A DNA stretch of 15,470 nucleotides from CAXDRM01 sp963991775 (GCA_963991775.1 CAXDRM010000028.1:1-15470); one strand, 5' to 3'; positions 7,399 to 13,829 are shown, counted from the stretch's first letter. The notes: generated by a model from the letters alone, not told the origin. A program made the numbers and translations.

Positions 7399-9705
7399 AT
7401 GGCAGATAATAAAAATAAAGCACATTTAAATAAATTAACTGATCAAGACGCTCTTGATTTTCATAGTCACGGTACACCAGGTAAAATCGCGATTGCGCCT
7501 TCTAAACCACTAACTACCCAAAGAGATTTATCACTAGCTTATTCACCAGGTGTTGCAGCTCCTTGTAAAGTAATTAGCGAAAATCCAGATGCTGCTTACG
7601 ATTATACTGCCAAAGGAAATTTCGTAGCAGTTATCTCAAATGGAACTGCCGTTCTTGGCTTAGGTAATTTAGGTGCTCTTGCTTCTAAACCAGTGATGGA
7701 AGGTAAATCTGTATTATTTAAAAGATTTGCTGATATTGATTCTGTTGATGTTGAAGTTGCAACTGAAGATCCAGATGAATTCATCAATGCAGTAAAATAT
7801 TTAGCACCAAGCTGGGGTGGTATCAACCTTGAAGATATTAAAGCGCCAGAATGTTTCGAAATTGAACAAAGACTTAAAGAGCTTGTTGATATTCCAGTAT
7901 TCCATGATGATCAACATGGTACTGCGGTTATTACTGCTGCTGGTTTAATTAATGCTGCAAAAATTGCTGGTAAAAAAATCTCAGATCTTAAAATTGTAAT
8001 TAATGGAGCAGGTTCTGCAGGTATTGCTTGTTTAGAGCTTATTAAAACTATGGGAGCACGGGATGAAAACTGCTTCTTATGTGATAAAACTGGTGTGATC
8101 TATAAAGGTCGTCCAACTGGTATGAGCCCTGTCAAAGAAAAACATGCTGTTGCAACTGACAAACGTACTTTAACTGATGCGCTAGATGGTGCTGATGTAT
8201 TTTTAGGTCTATCAGTTAAAGATGCAGTTAGCCCAGAAATGGTTAAAAACATGGCTGATACGCCAATCATCTTTGCAATGGCTAATCCTGATCCAGAAAT
8301 CACTCCAGAAAAAGCACGCGCAGCGAGAAGTGATGCAATTATTGCGACTGGTCGTTCTGATTACCAAAATCAGGTAAATAATGTGATGGGTTTCCCTTAT
8401 ATTTTTAGAGGTGCTCTTGATGTACGTGCTACTGCAATTAATGAAGAAATGAAAATTGCTGCAGCTAATGCACTTGCTGAATTAGCACGTGAACCAGTAC
8501 CTGCTGAAGTATCTGCCGCTTATGCTGGACGTAAAATGAGCTTTGGTCCTGATTATATTATCCCAGTACCATTTGACCCAAGATTAATCTATACTATCCC
8601 AGTAGCTGTTGCTAAAGCTGCGATTGAAACTGGCGTAGCTCGTAAAGAAATTACTGATTGGGAAGCTTATAAAAATGAATTAGCTGGTCGCTTAAATCCA
8701 ACCACTAATACACTTAACTTAATTTTTGGTAAGATCAGACATAACCCTTCAAAAGTAGTATTTGCTGAAGGTGAGCATAAAAATGTGATTAATGCTGCTA
8801 AAACTTGGCAGGATTCTTCATATGGTGAAGCTGTTCTAGTTACTCGTTCTGATAAGCATGATTTGCTTACTAAAAATCTTGATGAGTTAGGCATTGAACA
8901 AGGTGAGCTAAAAATCATCAATATTACTGAGGATAAAATCATCGATAAATATGCTGATTTACTTTATCAAAAATTACAAAGACAAGGTTACACACCGCGT
9001 GATTGCCAAAGAATGGTGCGTGATGAGCGTAATATTTTTTCGGCTTGTGCAGTAGAAGCTGGCGATGCTGATGTGATGGTTACAGGTGTTACCAGAAGCT
9101 ATAAAAGCTGCCTAGATGATGTAACTAAAATCATTGAGACTAAACAAGATAAGCCTTTATTTGGTTATTCGATTGTTATCTCTAAAGATCGTACGGTCTT
9201 TATTGCTGACACAGCAGTTAATGAATTAGCAACTTCTGAAGAAATTGCTGATACTGCGGTAAGAATGGCTGAAGAAGTTAGAAATTACGGACATACTCCC
9301 CGTGTTGCTTTAGTATCATTTTCTAATTTTGGTAGTCAGCTACGTCGTGAATCAACCCGTATTCAACAAGCTAAAGAATTGCTTGATGAACGTAAAGTTG
9401 ATTTTGCTTATGATGGTGAAATGTCACCAGATGTAGCACTTAACCAGGAGTTACTTGATTTATACCCTTTCAACAATCTAAAAGAGCCGGCAAATATTTT
9501 AATTATGCCTGGTTTACATTCTTCAATAATAGCTACTAAATTAATGCAAGAATTAGGAGGTAGCGCAGTGATTGGACCAATTTTATCTGGCTTTAAAAAG
9601 CCTGTTGAAATATGCTCAATGGGAGCTTCAGTTGGTGATATTATCAATCTTACCGCAATAGCTGCTGCAAGAAGTAAAAAGGATGGTAAAAAACAAGCAA
9701 AATAA
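7399..9705 (+). CDS. maeB: NADP-dependent malic enzyme with C-terminal phosphotransacetylase domain (MaeB type)
   Basis: Oxidative decarboxylation of malate to pyruvate with NADP+, feeding pyruvate and NADPH from TCA intermediates. Of 768 residues, the malic enzyme N-domain shows SLAYSPGVAAPC (45-56) and VFHDDQHGTAV (167-177, metal binding). The Rossmann domain has INGAGSAGIA (201-210) and MANPDPEITP (294-303). The C-terminal third (about 440-768) resembles phosphotransacetylase, as in all MaeB-type enzymes, where it usually serves as an acetyl-CoA-sensing or oligomerisation domain and not as an active transferase. Length matches the family (about 750-770). It is the first gene of a unit with the Usp, crcB and pseudouridine synthase genes. 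Its 3' end overlaps the next gene by 23 nt. Confidence 0.96.
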   Translation: MADNKNKAHLNKLTDQDALDFHSHGTPGKIAIAPSKPLTTQRDLSLAYSPGVAAPCKVISENPDAAYDYTAKGNFVAVISNGTAVLGLGNLGALASKPVMEGKSVLFKRFADIDSVDVEVATEDPDEFINAVKYLAPSWGGINLEDIKAPECFEIEQRLKELVDIPVFHDDQHGTAVITAAGLINAAKIAGKKISDLKIVINGAGSAGIACLELIKTMGARDENCFLCDKTGVIYKGRPTGMSPVKEKHAVATDKRTLTDALDGADVFLGLSVKDAVSPEMVKNMADTPIIFAMANPDPEITPEKARAARSDAIIATGRSDYQNQVNNVMGFPYIFRGALDVRATAINEEMKIAAANALAELAREPVPAEVSAAYAGRKMSFGPDYIIPVPFDPRLIYTIPVAVAKAAIETGVARKEITDWEAYKNELAGRLNPTTNTLNLIFGKIRHNPSKVVFAEGEHKNVINAAKTWQDSSYGEAVLVTRSDKHDLLTKNLDELGIEQGELKIINITEDKIIDKYADLLYQKLQRQGYTPRDCQRMVRDERNIFSACAVEAGDADVMVTGVTRSYKSCLDDVTKIIETKQDKPLFGYSIVISKDRTVFIADTAVNELATSEEIADTAVRMAEEVRNYGHTPRVALVSFSNFGSQLRRESTRIQQAKELLDERKVDFAYDGEMSPDVALNQELLDLYPFNNLKEPANILIMPGLHSSIIATKLMQELGGSAVIGPILSGFKKPVEICSMGASVGDIINLTAIAAARSKKDGKKQAK

Positions 9706-10165
9706 ATTTCTGGTTTGCATCGGAATTACTAACATTGAAAATAGCTTTGCTGCGCTGAAATATGCAGCGCTCAAAGCTAAAGCATCTGGTGCTGTTGTCG
9801 AGATTCTCAGCGTCATTGACACTACTGGCCAAGATTATGGCTTATTTTCTGTGGATAAAGTAATGAAGCAAGAAAAGCGCAGCAAATCCGAAGAAGTACT
9901 TAAAGATGTTTCTAAAAAAGTACAAGAATGGTCAGGTCAAACTCCGATTTTAAATATTAAAGAAGGTATTATCAGCGATAAAATCTCTGAAGTGTTAAGT
10001 GAGGATAAAACTATTAATCTGATTATTGTGGGTACGGCACGCAACTCAACTAGTAAAGGTAAATTAATTAGCTATTTAACTGAGCAAATCTCTTCAAAAT
10101 TATTTTTACCTTTGATCATTATTCCACATGATCTTTCTGATACTGAACTTAAAAAAATCATTTAA
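9683..10165 (+). CDS. Universal stress protein (UspA) family, divergent
   Basis: A 160-residue single-domain protein with the alternating strand/helix pattern of the Usp fold: strand FLVCIGIT (9-16), helix rich in Ala/Lys (20-35), strand VVEILSVID (38-46), late strand INLIIVGTA (111-119) and final strand PLIIIPHD (143-150). The late glycine region GTARNSTSKGKLISYLTEQI (117-136) resembles the phosphate loop of ATP-binding Usps but does not fit G-2x-G-9x-G-S/T exactly. The Asp usual after strand 1 (VDGS) is replaced by GIT, so ATP binding is doubtful. The ATG lies inside the end of maeB (23-nt overlap), and codons before it cannot extend the first strand, which supports this start. Role in this operon unknown. 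Confidence 0.75.
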   Translation: MVKNKQNKFLVCIGITNIENSFAALKYAALKAKASGAVVEILSVIDTTGQDYGLFSVDKVMKQEKRSKSEEVLKDVSKKVQEWSGQTPILNIKEGIISDKISEVLSEDKTINLIIVGTARNSTSKGKLISYLTEQISSKLFLPLIIIPHDLSDTELKKII

Positions 10166-10177
10166 TCACAGTTGCTC

Positions 10178-10546
10178 ATGCAATTTTTATTTCTAGCTGG
10201 TGGCGCAATTTGTGGTGCTGGTTTGCGTTATATTTTTACTCAGCTTTTTACTAAGGGTATTTTTGCTCAGAAAATTAGCAGTGCGGTTATTTTGAGCAAT
10301 ATTAGTGGCTCAATTATATTTGCTTTATTAATATATTTTAGCCGCAACCTAAATCTTAACGAAGCAGCCAAAATATTTATTTTTACTGGTTTTCTTGCTT
10401 CTTTTACTACCTATTCTACTTTTATTTTTGAGCTAGCTACTTTAATAAATGACCAAGAATTTTTAGCAGCACTTAGCTATTTTGCTTTATCATTTTTTGT
10501 GCCATTAATCATTATGTTATTTGCAGTAATTAAATATGGCGGATAA
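10178..10546 (+). CDS. crcB: Fluoride ion channel FluC/CrcB
   Basis: A small inner-membrane channel that exports fluoride as an antiparallel dimer. About 122 residues from ATG 10178 (MQFLFLAGGA), with four hydrophobic segments. The family signatures are GGAICGAGLRY near the start, the TM2 Asn region LSNISGS (equivalent to the GT..vN..G motif), and GFLASFTTYSTFIFE (the G-f-x-G-x-x-T-T-F-S-T-F track that lines the pore). A TTG at 10172 in frame would add two residues; I prefer the ATG. It follows the Usp gene by 12 nt and overlaps the next gene by 11 nt, so it depends on the maeB operon. There is no room upstream for a fluoride riboswitch. Confidence 0.9.
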   Translation: MQFLFLAGGAICGAGLRYIFTQLFTKGIFAQKISSAVILSNISGSIIFALLIYFSRNLNLNEAAKIFIFTGFLASFTTYSTFIFELATLINDQEFLAALSYFALSFFVPLIIMLFAVIKYGG

Positions 10547-11234
10547 TTTTGCAAAATTAAAAGCGCAGCTGCTCAAAGATAAGATCTATGAAGATCAAAA
10601 AATTTTGGTGCTTAATAAACCTACTGGTTTAGCTGTACAAGGTGGTGTTAAGATTAAAAAATCTGTTGATCAAATTTTAAATTTTGGTGAAGCAGAATTA
10701 AAATATCGTTTAACGCATCGCATTGATAAGGATACTTCTGGCTTACTACTTATTGCTAAAAGCGAGCAAGCAGCCAAATATGCTACTAAATTATTTAATG
10801 AACGTGCGCTTAAAAAAACCTATCTTACTATTGTGGTAGGTAAGCCACGCAAAAAATCTGGTATTATTGATTTAGCGGTAAGCGCCAAGAAAACTGCTAA
10901 ATTTAAGCATGAGCAAAAAACTCAAAATGCGCGCAGCTCTTATGAGATTATTGATCATGTAGGTAATGAGTTAAGCTTTTTAGCGGTTGAGCCTCATACT
11001 GGGCGTAAGCATCAAATTAGAATTCATTTAGCAGCTATTGGCTGTCCTATTTTAGGTGATGGTAAATATGGTGGCCGCCAAGCATTTAAAAGTGGGCTTA
11101 GTAATAAAATTCATTTACATGCTTATCAATTAATTTTGCCTAATTATTTTGGCAAAAAACCTCTTAAGCTTGAAGCTGCTCCGCCTAAAGCTTTTCAAGA
11201 TACTATGACTGAATTGGGCCTGATGATTATCTAA
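10536..11234 (+). CDS. RluA-family pseudouridine synthase (RluC/RluD-like) lacking an S4 domain
   Basis: Converts uridine to pseudouridine in structured RNA, probably 23S rRNA. The 232 residues include the catalytic motif HRIDKDTSGLLL (61-72, catalytic Asp64) of the RluA/RluC/RluD family, the entry motif ILVLNKPTGLAVQGG (23-37), and GRKHQIRIHLA...GCPILGDGKYG (156-178). The N-terminal S4 RNA-binding domain found in RluC and RluD is missing; only about 20 residues precede the catalytic core. Size is therefore closer to RluA, which also lacks S4, but the motifs read more like RluC. The target site cannot be assigned. The ATG overlaps the end of crcB by 11 nt. The 25-nt repeat motif begins at the last base of its stop codon. 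Confidence 0.88.
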   Translation: MADNFAKLKAQLLKDKIYEDQKILVLNKPTGLAVQGGVKIKKSVDQILNFGEAELKYRLTHRIDKDTSGLLLIAKSEQAAKYATKLFNERALKKTYLTIVVGKPRKKSGIIDLAVSAKKTAKFKHEQKTQNARSSYEIIDHVGNELSFLAVEPHTGRKHQIRIHLAAIGCPILGDGKYGGRQAFKSGLSNKIHLHAYQLILPNYFGKKPLKLEAAPPKAFQDTMTELGLMII

Positions 11235-11258
11235 TCTTTATCTGTTGCAGGCTTTTCT
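11234..11258 (+). repeat. 25-nt stop-codon-proximal motif, copy after the pseudouridine synthase
   Basis: Starts with the last base of the TAA and ends TTGCAGGCTTTTCT. Its last 14 bases are identical to the copies at 11632 and 12030. A hairpin starts at its last two bases. Confidence 0.55.
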
Positions 11259-11289
11259 GAAACACAGTGTTTACAACACCATGTTTCAG
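11257..11289 (+). repeat. Imperfect hairpin following the 25-nt motif (copy 1; copy 2 at 11655-11687)
   Basis: CTGAAACACAGTG (11257-11269) faces CACCATGTTTCAG (11277-11289) around a 7-nt loop, with 11 of 13 positions paired. The equivalent place after the YHS gene (15341-15372) has a perfect 13-bp stem of different sequence. No T run follows, so it is not a standard terminator. Confidence 0.55.
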
Positions 11290-11295
11290 CGGAGT

Positions 11296-11598
11296 GCCTC
11301 ATTGCAACTGATCTAAAAATACTCACCTATGTTTAATCATGCTACCGGACAAAAGTTTTATTTTATGCCAATAGCACTTAATCCGGCTCTTGAGTGAACC
11401 GAAGCAAAGCGAAGGTTTGTACCGAAAGATCCTTTAGATGTTCATGTTTAACTATTCAGCTTCTTTGGCCCCTCGGTAAAATTCTCGGCTAAGGCCGAGA
11501 ATCACTCGGGAACCTAAGTTTTCAACTTGATGTTTTTTTATTTTTGTCCGGTAGTATGATGTTTAATACGCTCCGTTTTTTAGACAGTTACATTCGGC
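11296..11598. repeat. Imperfect palindrome split by the MITE-like element (copy 1; copy 2 at 11694-11996)
   Basis: The left arm, GCC through ATTGCAACTGATCTAAAAA (11296-11319), pairs imperfectly with the right arm TTTTTTAGACAGTT plus ACATTCGGC (11576-11598). Removing 11338-11558 and one target duplication would rejoin them around a loop of about 26 nt. The element therefore sits in the loop of an older palindrome. Confidence 0.6.
11338..11558. mobile_element. MITE-like element 1 (221 bp) with 17-bp terminal inverted repeats
   Basis: The left end CATGCTACCGGACAAAA (11338-11354) and right end TTTTGTCCGGTAGTATG (11542-11558) are inverted repeats with one mismatch. ATGTTTAAT flanks both sides (11329-11337 and 11559-11567), a 9-bp target duplication. 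No transposase is encoded, so movement would need one supplied in trans. The interior holds a perfect 9-bp hairpin (11481-11502, ATTCTCGGC/GCCGAGAAT), TACCGAAAGATCCTTTAG (11420-11437) and CTCGGGAACCTAAG (11505-11518), all related to repeats in other spacers. The final 51 bp (11508-11558) recur perfectly, inverted, at 15420-15470. Confidence 0.75.
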
Positions 11599-11631
11599 AA
11601 AAATCCAAGCAACATATAAAGATTAGACCTA

Positions 11632-11656
11632 ATCATCAGCTCTTGCAGGCTTTTCT
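11632..11656 (+). repeat. 25-nt motif, internal copy at the tandem-repeat junction
   Basis: Begins ATCATCAGCTCTTGCAGG and ends TTTTCT. It forms the junction between repeat copies 1 and 2 and is followed by the same hairpin as at 11257. This copy is not next to a stop codon. Confidence 0.6.
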
Positions 11657-11735
11657 GAAACACAGTGTTTACAACACCATGTTTCAGCGGAGTGCCTCAT
11701 TGCAACTGATCTAAAAATACTCACCTATGTTTAAT

Positions 11736-11956
11736 CATACTACCGGACATTTTTTTGATATTTAATAAGCCGGTCCCTGAGCTTGCGAGCTTTAGCGTGG
11801 CAATGGCCGAATGGGTCGGTTTAAAACTTCCAAATTTATAACCAACCTTGTGGTTCGGCCCATTCGACAAGCTCAGGAGAACCAGGATCACCAACCGGTT
11901 GGGCGTTATTTTGAGAAACAAAATAATATTATTAAGTATTTTTGTCCGGTAGTATG
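11736..11956. mobile_element. MITE-like element 2 (221 bp), same ends, different interior
   Basis: The left end CATACTACCGGAC (11736-11748) and right end TTTTGTCCGGTAGTATG (11940-11956) have the same inverted-repeat core, with ATGTTTAAT on both sides (11727-11735, 11957-11965). The interior differs from element 1. It contains a large REP-like palindrome in which CCTGAGCTTG (11776-11785) and CGAATGGG (11808-11815) together pair with CCCATTCGACAAGCTCAGG (11859-11877); the left arm is split by 22 nt. A perfect 12-bp palindrome CCAACCGGTTGG lies at 11891-11902. No coding sequence. Confidence 0.7.
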
Positions 11957-12029
11957 ATGTTTAATACGCTCCGTTTTTTAGATAGTTACATTCGACAAAA
12001 ATCCAAGCAACATATAAAGATTAGACCTA

Positions 12030-12054
12030 ATCATCAGCTCTTGCAGGCTTTTCT
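12030..12054 (+). repeat. 25-nt motif, third tandem start
   Basis: Identical to the copy at 11632-11656. Here it is followed not by the hairpin but, within 6 nt, by a REP-like element (CTTAGGACCCTGAG at 12061). The repeat appears to have been interrupted at the hairpin position. Confidence 0.6.
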
Positions 12055-12060
12055 GTATAC

Positions 12061-12126
12061 CTTAGGACCCTGAGGCGAACGTAGTAAAAAAACAGCGTAG
12101 CAATACCGAAAGGCCACTCGAGTTTA
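12061..12126 (+). repeat. REP-like element interrupted in its loop
   Basis: It opens CTTAGGACCCTGAG and closes CCGAAAGGCCACTCGAG. It can be aligned with the element at 12748-12785 if about 27 nt of A-rich sequence is treated as an insertion in the middle. From its end to 12203 is AT-rich spacer, presumably with the cytochrome b561 promoter; no clear -35/-10 pair was found there. Confidence 0.5.
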
Positions 12127-12203
12127 AGTTATGCACTTTCTACTTTCCCTTTCAAAATTTTGTTATTAGCATAAGTTATATAAATTCTTATCACGGGTAG
12201 AAA

Positions 12204-12716
12204 ATGAACAGCTATAAAACTTCACAAAAAATTATGCATTGGTCGATGGCGCTAATGATTATTGTGCTATTACCTATGGGTTATTATATGCAAGATTTAC
12301 CAGGACAGCTACGTTCCAATGCTTATGGCTTACATAAATCATTTGGCGTATTAGTTATATTTTTATTGGTGTTACGTGTGCATTTACGTCGCAAACATGG
12401 TGCACCTGCCCTACCTAAAAAATTTAAAATTTGGGAAAGCTGGTTAAGCCATGCTGTGCATTATATCATTTATATTTTAATGCTAATCATGCCTCTTTCA
12501 GGTTGGGTGATGTCTAATGCTAAAGGTTATCCAGTAAAATTATTTGGTATAAAAATGCCAGATATCGCACCTAAAAATGAAGCTTTAGGCGAATTAGCCA
12601 GCATTAGCCATACTGTCATTGCCATTTTATTTATCTGGGTTTTGCTACTCCATTTCGCTGGCGTGCTGAAGCATTTAATATTTGATAAAGAAAATATTGT
12701 GAAAAGAATTGGTTAA
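12204..12716 (+). CDS. Cytochrome b561 (YceJ/CybB-type)
   Basis: A di-heme b-type cytochrome of the inner membrane, moving electrons between the quinone pool and an unknown partner; relatives can oxidise quinol and pass electrons to superoxide. The 170 residues form four membrane helices (about 10-28, 44-62, 81-103, 132-158). Likely heme ligands are H12 in helix 1, H44 in helix 2, and H136 and H150 in helix 4. Other histidines (H83, H86, H156) lie near helix ends. Family features include MHWSMALMII (11-20), LHKSFGVLV (43-51) and MPLSGWVMSNAKGYPV (96-111). Length is typical. It stands alone between two repeat-rich spacers. The start is ATG with a weak GGTAG upstream. Confidence 0.9.
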   Translation: MNSYKTSQKIMHWSMALMIIVLLPMGYYMQDLPGQLRSNAYGLHKSFGVLVIFLLVLRVHLRRKHGAPALPKKFKIWESWLSHAVHYIIYILMLIMPLSGWVMSNAKGYPVKLFGIKMPDIAPKNEALGELASISHTVIAILFIWVLLLHFAGVLKHLIFDKENIVKRIG

Positions 12717-12741
12717 ATCATCATATTGTGCAGGATTTTCT
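12717..12741 (+). repeat. 25-nt stop-codon-proximal motif, copy after cytochrome b561
   Basis: It begins immediately after the TAA with ATCATCATATTGTGCAGG and ends TTTTCT. It runs within 6 nt into a REP-like element (TTTTAGGACCCTGAG, 12747-12761) in place of the usual hairpin. Confidence 0.65.
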
Positions 12742-12746
12742 AAATA

Positions 12747-12970
12747 TTTTAGGACCCTGAGCTTGCCGAACGGGCCGCTCGAGTCTGAGTAATTTACTAA
12801 ACCAACCTTACACTTCGGCACGCTCAGTGGCCGGTTGGGGTTAAATCTTGAGGTCCCTATGGTTCGGCAGTAAGGTTGGTAAGCCTGGTTATCCTGAGCT
12901 TGTCGAACGGGCCGAACCACACCAACCGGATAACCGAACGGGCCGGTCAGTCTGAGCAATTATCTAACAA
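12747..12970. repeat. Cluster of REP-like palindromes
   Basis: The cluster holds two direct copies of the core, CCTGAGCTTGCCGAACGG at 12755 and CCTGAGCTTGTCGAACGG at 12893 (20 of 21 bases with the following GCC). It has three perfect inverted pairs: ACCAACCTTA (12801) with TAAGGTTGGT (12871), CCGGTTGG (12831) with CCAACCGG (12922), and GGTTATCC (12887) with GGATAACC (12928). A direct repeat AGTCTGAG[TC]AATT is found at 12782 and 12949. It fills most of the 314-bp spacer before greA, and no gene is seen there. Confidence 0.75.
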
Positions 12971-12974
12971 CCAC

Positions 12975-13003
12975 TTGACTAAAATTGGTTTTAGTCCCAA
13001 AAT
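12975..13003 (+). promoter_or_regulatory. Candidate greA promoter overlapping a perfect 8-bp hairpin
   Basis: TTGACT (12975-12980) and CAAAAT (12998-13003), 17 nt apart, resemble a sigma-70 promoter 28 nt before the greA ATG. GACTAAAA (12977-12984) and TTTTAGTC (12989-12996) are perfect inverted repeats inside it, in the position an operator would take. Both readings rest on pattern only. Confidence 0.4.
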
Positions 13004-13030
13004 CAAAGCTTTCACATTATTACCAAAAAA

Positions 13031-13504
13031 ATGTCATTATTACCTATAACCAGTGAAGGTTATCAAAAAATACAAGCTGAGCTTGATCAGCTTAAATCTG
13101 TAGAACGCCCTACTGTAATTAAAGCGATTGCTGCTGCACGTGAACATGGTGATCTAAAAGAAAACGCCGAATATCATGCAGCTCGTGAAAAACAAAGCTT
13201 TATTGAAGGTCGCATCCAAGATCTTGAAGATCGCTTTGCTCGTGCTCAAGTAATTGAGGTAAGTAAAATCACTGATGAAAAAATTCGCTTTGGCGCTACA
13301 GTTGCTTTGTTTGATGTTGAATCAGAAGAAGAAGTAAGTTATAAAATAGTTAGTGAGTATGAGGCTGATTTAACAAATAATTTAATCTCTATTACTTCAC
13401 CAATTGCTAAAGGTTTAATTGGCAAACAAGAAGGAGATGAAGTTAAAATCAAAACTCCAAAGGCACTGAGAGAATATGAAGTTATTAATGTTGAATATAA
13501 ATAG
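13031..13504 (+). CDS. greA: Transcription elongation factor GreA
   Basis: Rescues backtracked RNA polymerase by stimulating cleavage of the transcript 3' end through the secondary channel. The 157 residues match the family length. An N-terminal coiled coil (about 10-75) carries the tip motif GDLKENAEYHAA (40-51) with the acidic pair D41 and E44, at the same positions as in E. coli GreA. The C-terminal FKBP-like domain ends SPIAKGLIGKQEGDEVKI followed by KTPKALREYEVINVEYK. It is the first gene of a run with trxA (7-nt gap). No Shine-Dalgarno sequence precedes the ATG, but the N-terminal MSLLPITSEGYQKI fits relatives. Confidence 0.96.
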   Translation: MSLLPITSEGYQKIQAELDQLKSVERPTVIKAIAAAREHGDLKENAEYHAAREKQSFIEGRIQDLEDRFARAQVIEVSKITDEKIRFGATVALFDVESEEEVSYKIVSEYEADLTNNLISITSPIAKGLIGKQEGDEVKIKTPKALREYEVINVEYK

Positions 13505-13511
13505 GTAAAAC

Positions 13512-13829
13512 ATGGTTAAAGCTACTGATGATCAAAATTTTCAAACAGATATACTAGATAAATCAGGTTTGGTATTAGTAGATTTTTGGGCAGAATGGTG
13601 TGCACCTTGTAAGCAATTAGCACCAATACTCGAAAAAATCTCTGCTAAGCATGGTGACAAACTTGAAATTTTCAAAGTAGATATTGAATCAAGCCCTGAA
13701 GCACCTACAAAATATGAAGTAAGAGGTATTCCTAATTTGGTACTATTTAAAGATGGTAAAGTAGTTGATACACGTGTTGGTGCTCTACCTGAAAATGCGC
13801 TTACCGAATGGTTAGAAGGTCATTTCTAA
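13512..13829 (+). CDS. trxA: Thioredoxin with WCAPC active site
   Basis: A small cytoplasmic dithiol reductase. The 105 residues form a complete thioredoxin fold: VLVDFWAEWCAPCKQLAPIL (21-40) with catalytic C30 and C33 and the buried D24, and the cis-proline loop RGIPNLVLFKDGK (71-83, P74). The active site is WCAPC in place of the canonical WCGPC; the Gly-to-Ala change leaves both cysteines. The start is 7 nt after greA, with AGGT just upstream as a possible weak ribosome site, and the next gene begins 9 nt after its stop. No thioredoxin reductase is in the window; the flavoprotein at 53-1069 lacks the CxxC needed for that role. Confidence 0.95.
   Translation: MVKATDDQNFQTDILDKSGLVLVDFWAEWCAPCKQLAPILEKISAKHGDKLEIFKVDIESSPEAPTKYEVRGIPNLVLFKDGKVVDTRVGALPENALTEWLEGHF

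Larger units (their letters stand above)
11245..12054 (+). repeat. Tandem composite repeat, period 398 bp, two full copies plus a 14-bp start of a third
   Basis: Bases 11245-11350 recur at 11643-11748 with one mismatch, and 11542-11656 recur at 11940-12054 with two mismatches; both pairs are exactly 398 apart. Between them, 11351-11541 and 11749-11939 (191 bp each) share no evident similarity. The near-identical flanks point to a recent duplication, while the different interiors need another event. The block fills most of the 969-bp gene-free stretch between the pseudouridine synthase and cytochrome b561 genes. I see no gene in it. Confidence 0.85.

Noticed and set aside
10166..10177. Fluoride riboswitch upstream of crcB
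   Set aside because: Only 12 nt separate the Usp stop from the crcB ATG, too short for the aptamer; no pseudoknot motif is seen before maeB either.
11721..11921. 66-residue minus-strand open frame
   Set aside because: It lies inside MITE-like element 2 and its flank, with no recognisable domain; a by-product of the palindromes.
11245..12054. CRISPR array
   Set aside because: Repeats are about 100 bp with a 191-bp interior and terminal inverted repeats, only two units, and no cas genes. The spacing does not fit CRISPR.
12675..12959. 94-residue minus-strand open frame
   Set aside because: It lies almost wholly in the REP-like cluster; peptides such as SGPFGKLRV and RQAQDN are the usual spurious translations of GAGCTTGTCGAA-type palindromes. 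It also overlaps the cytochrome b561 3' end.
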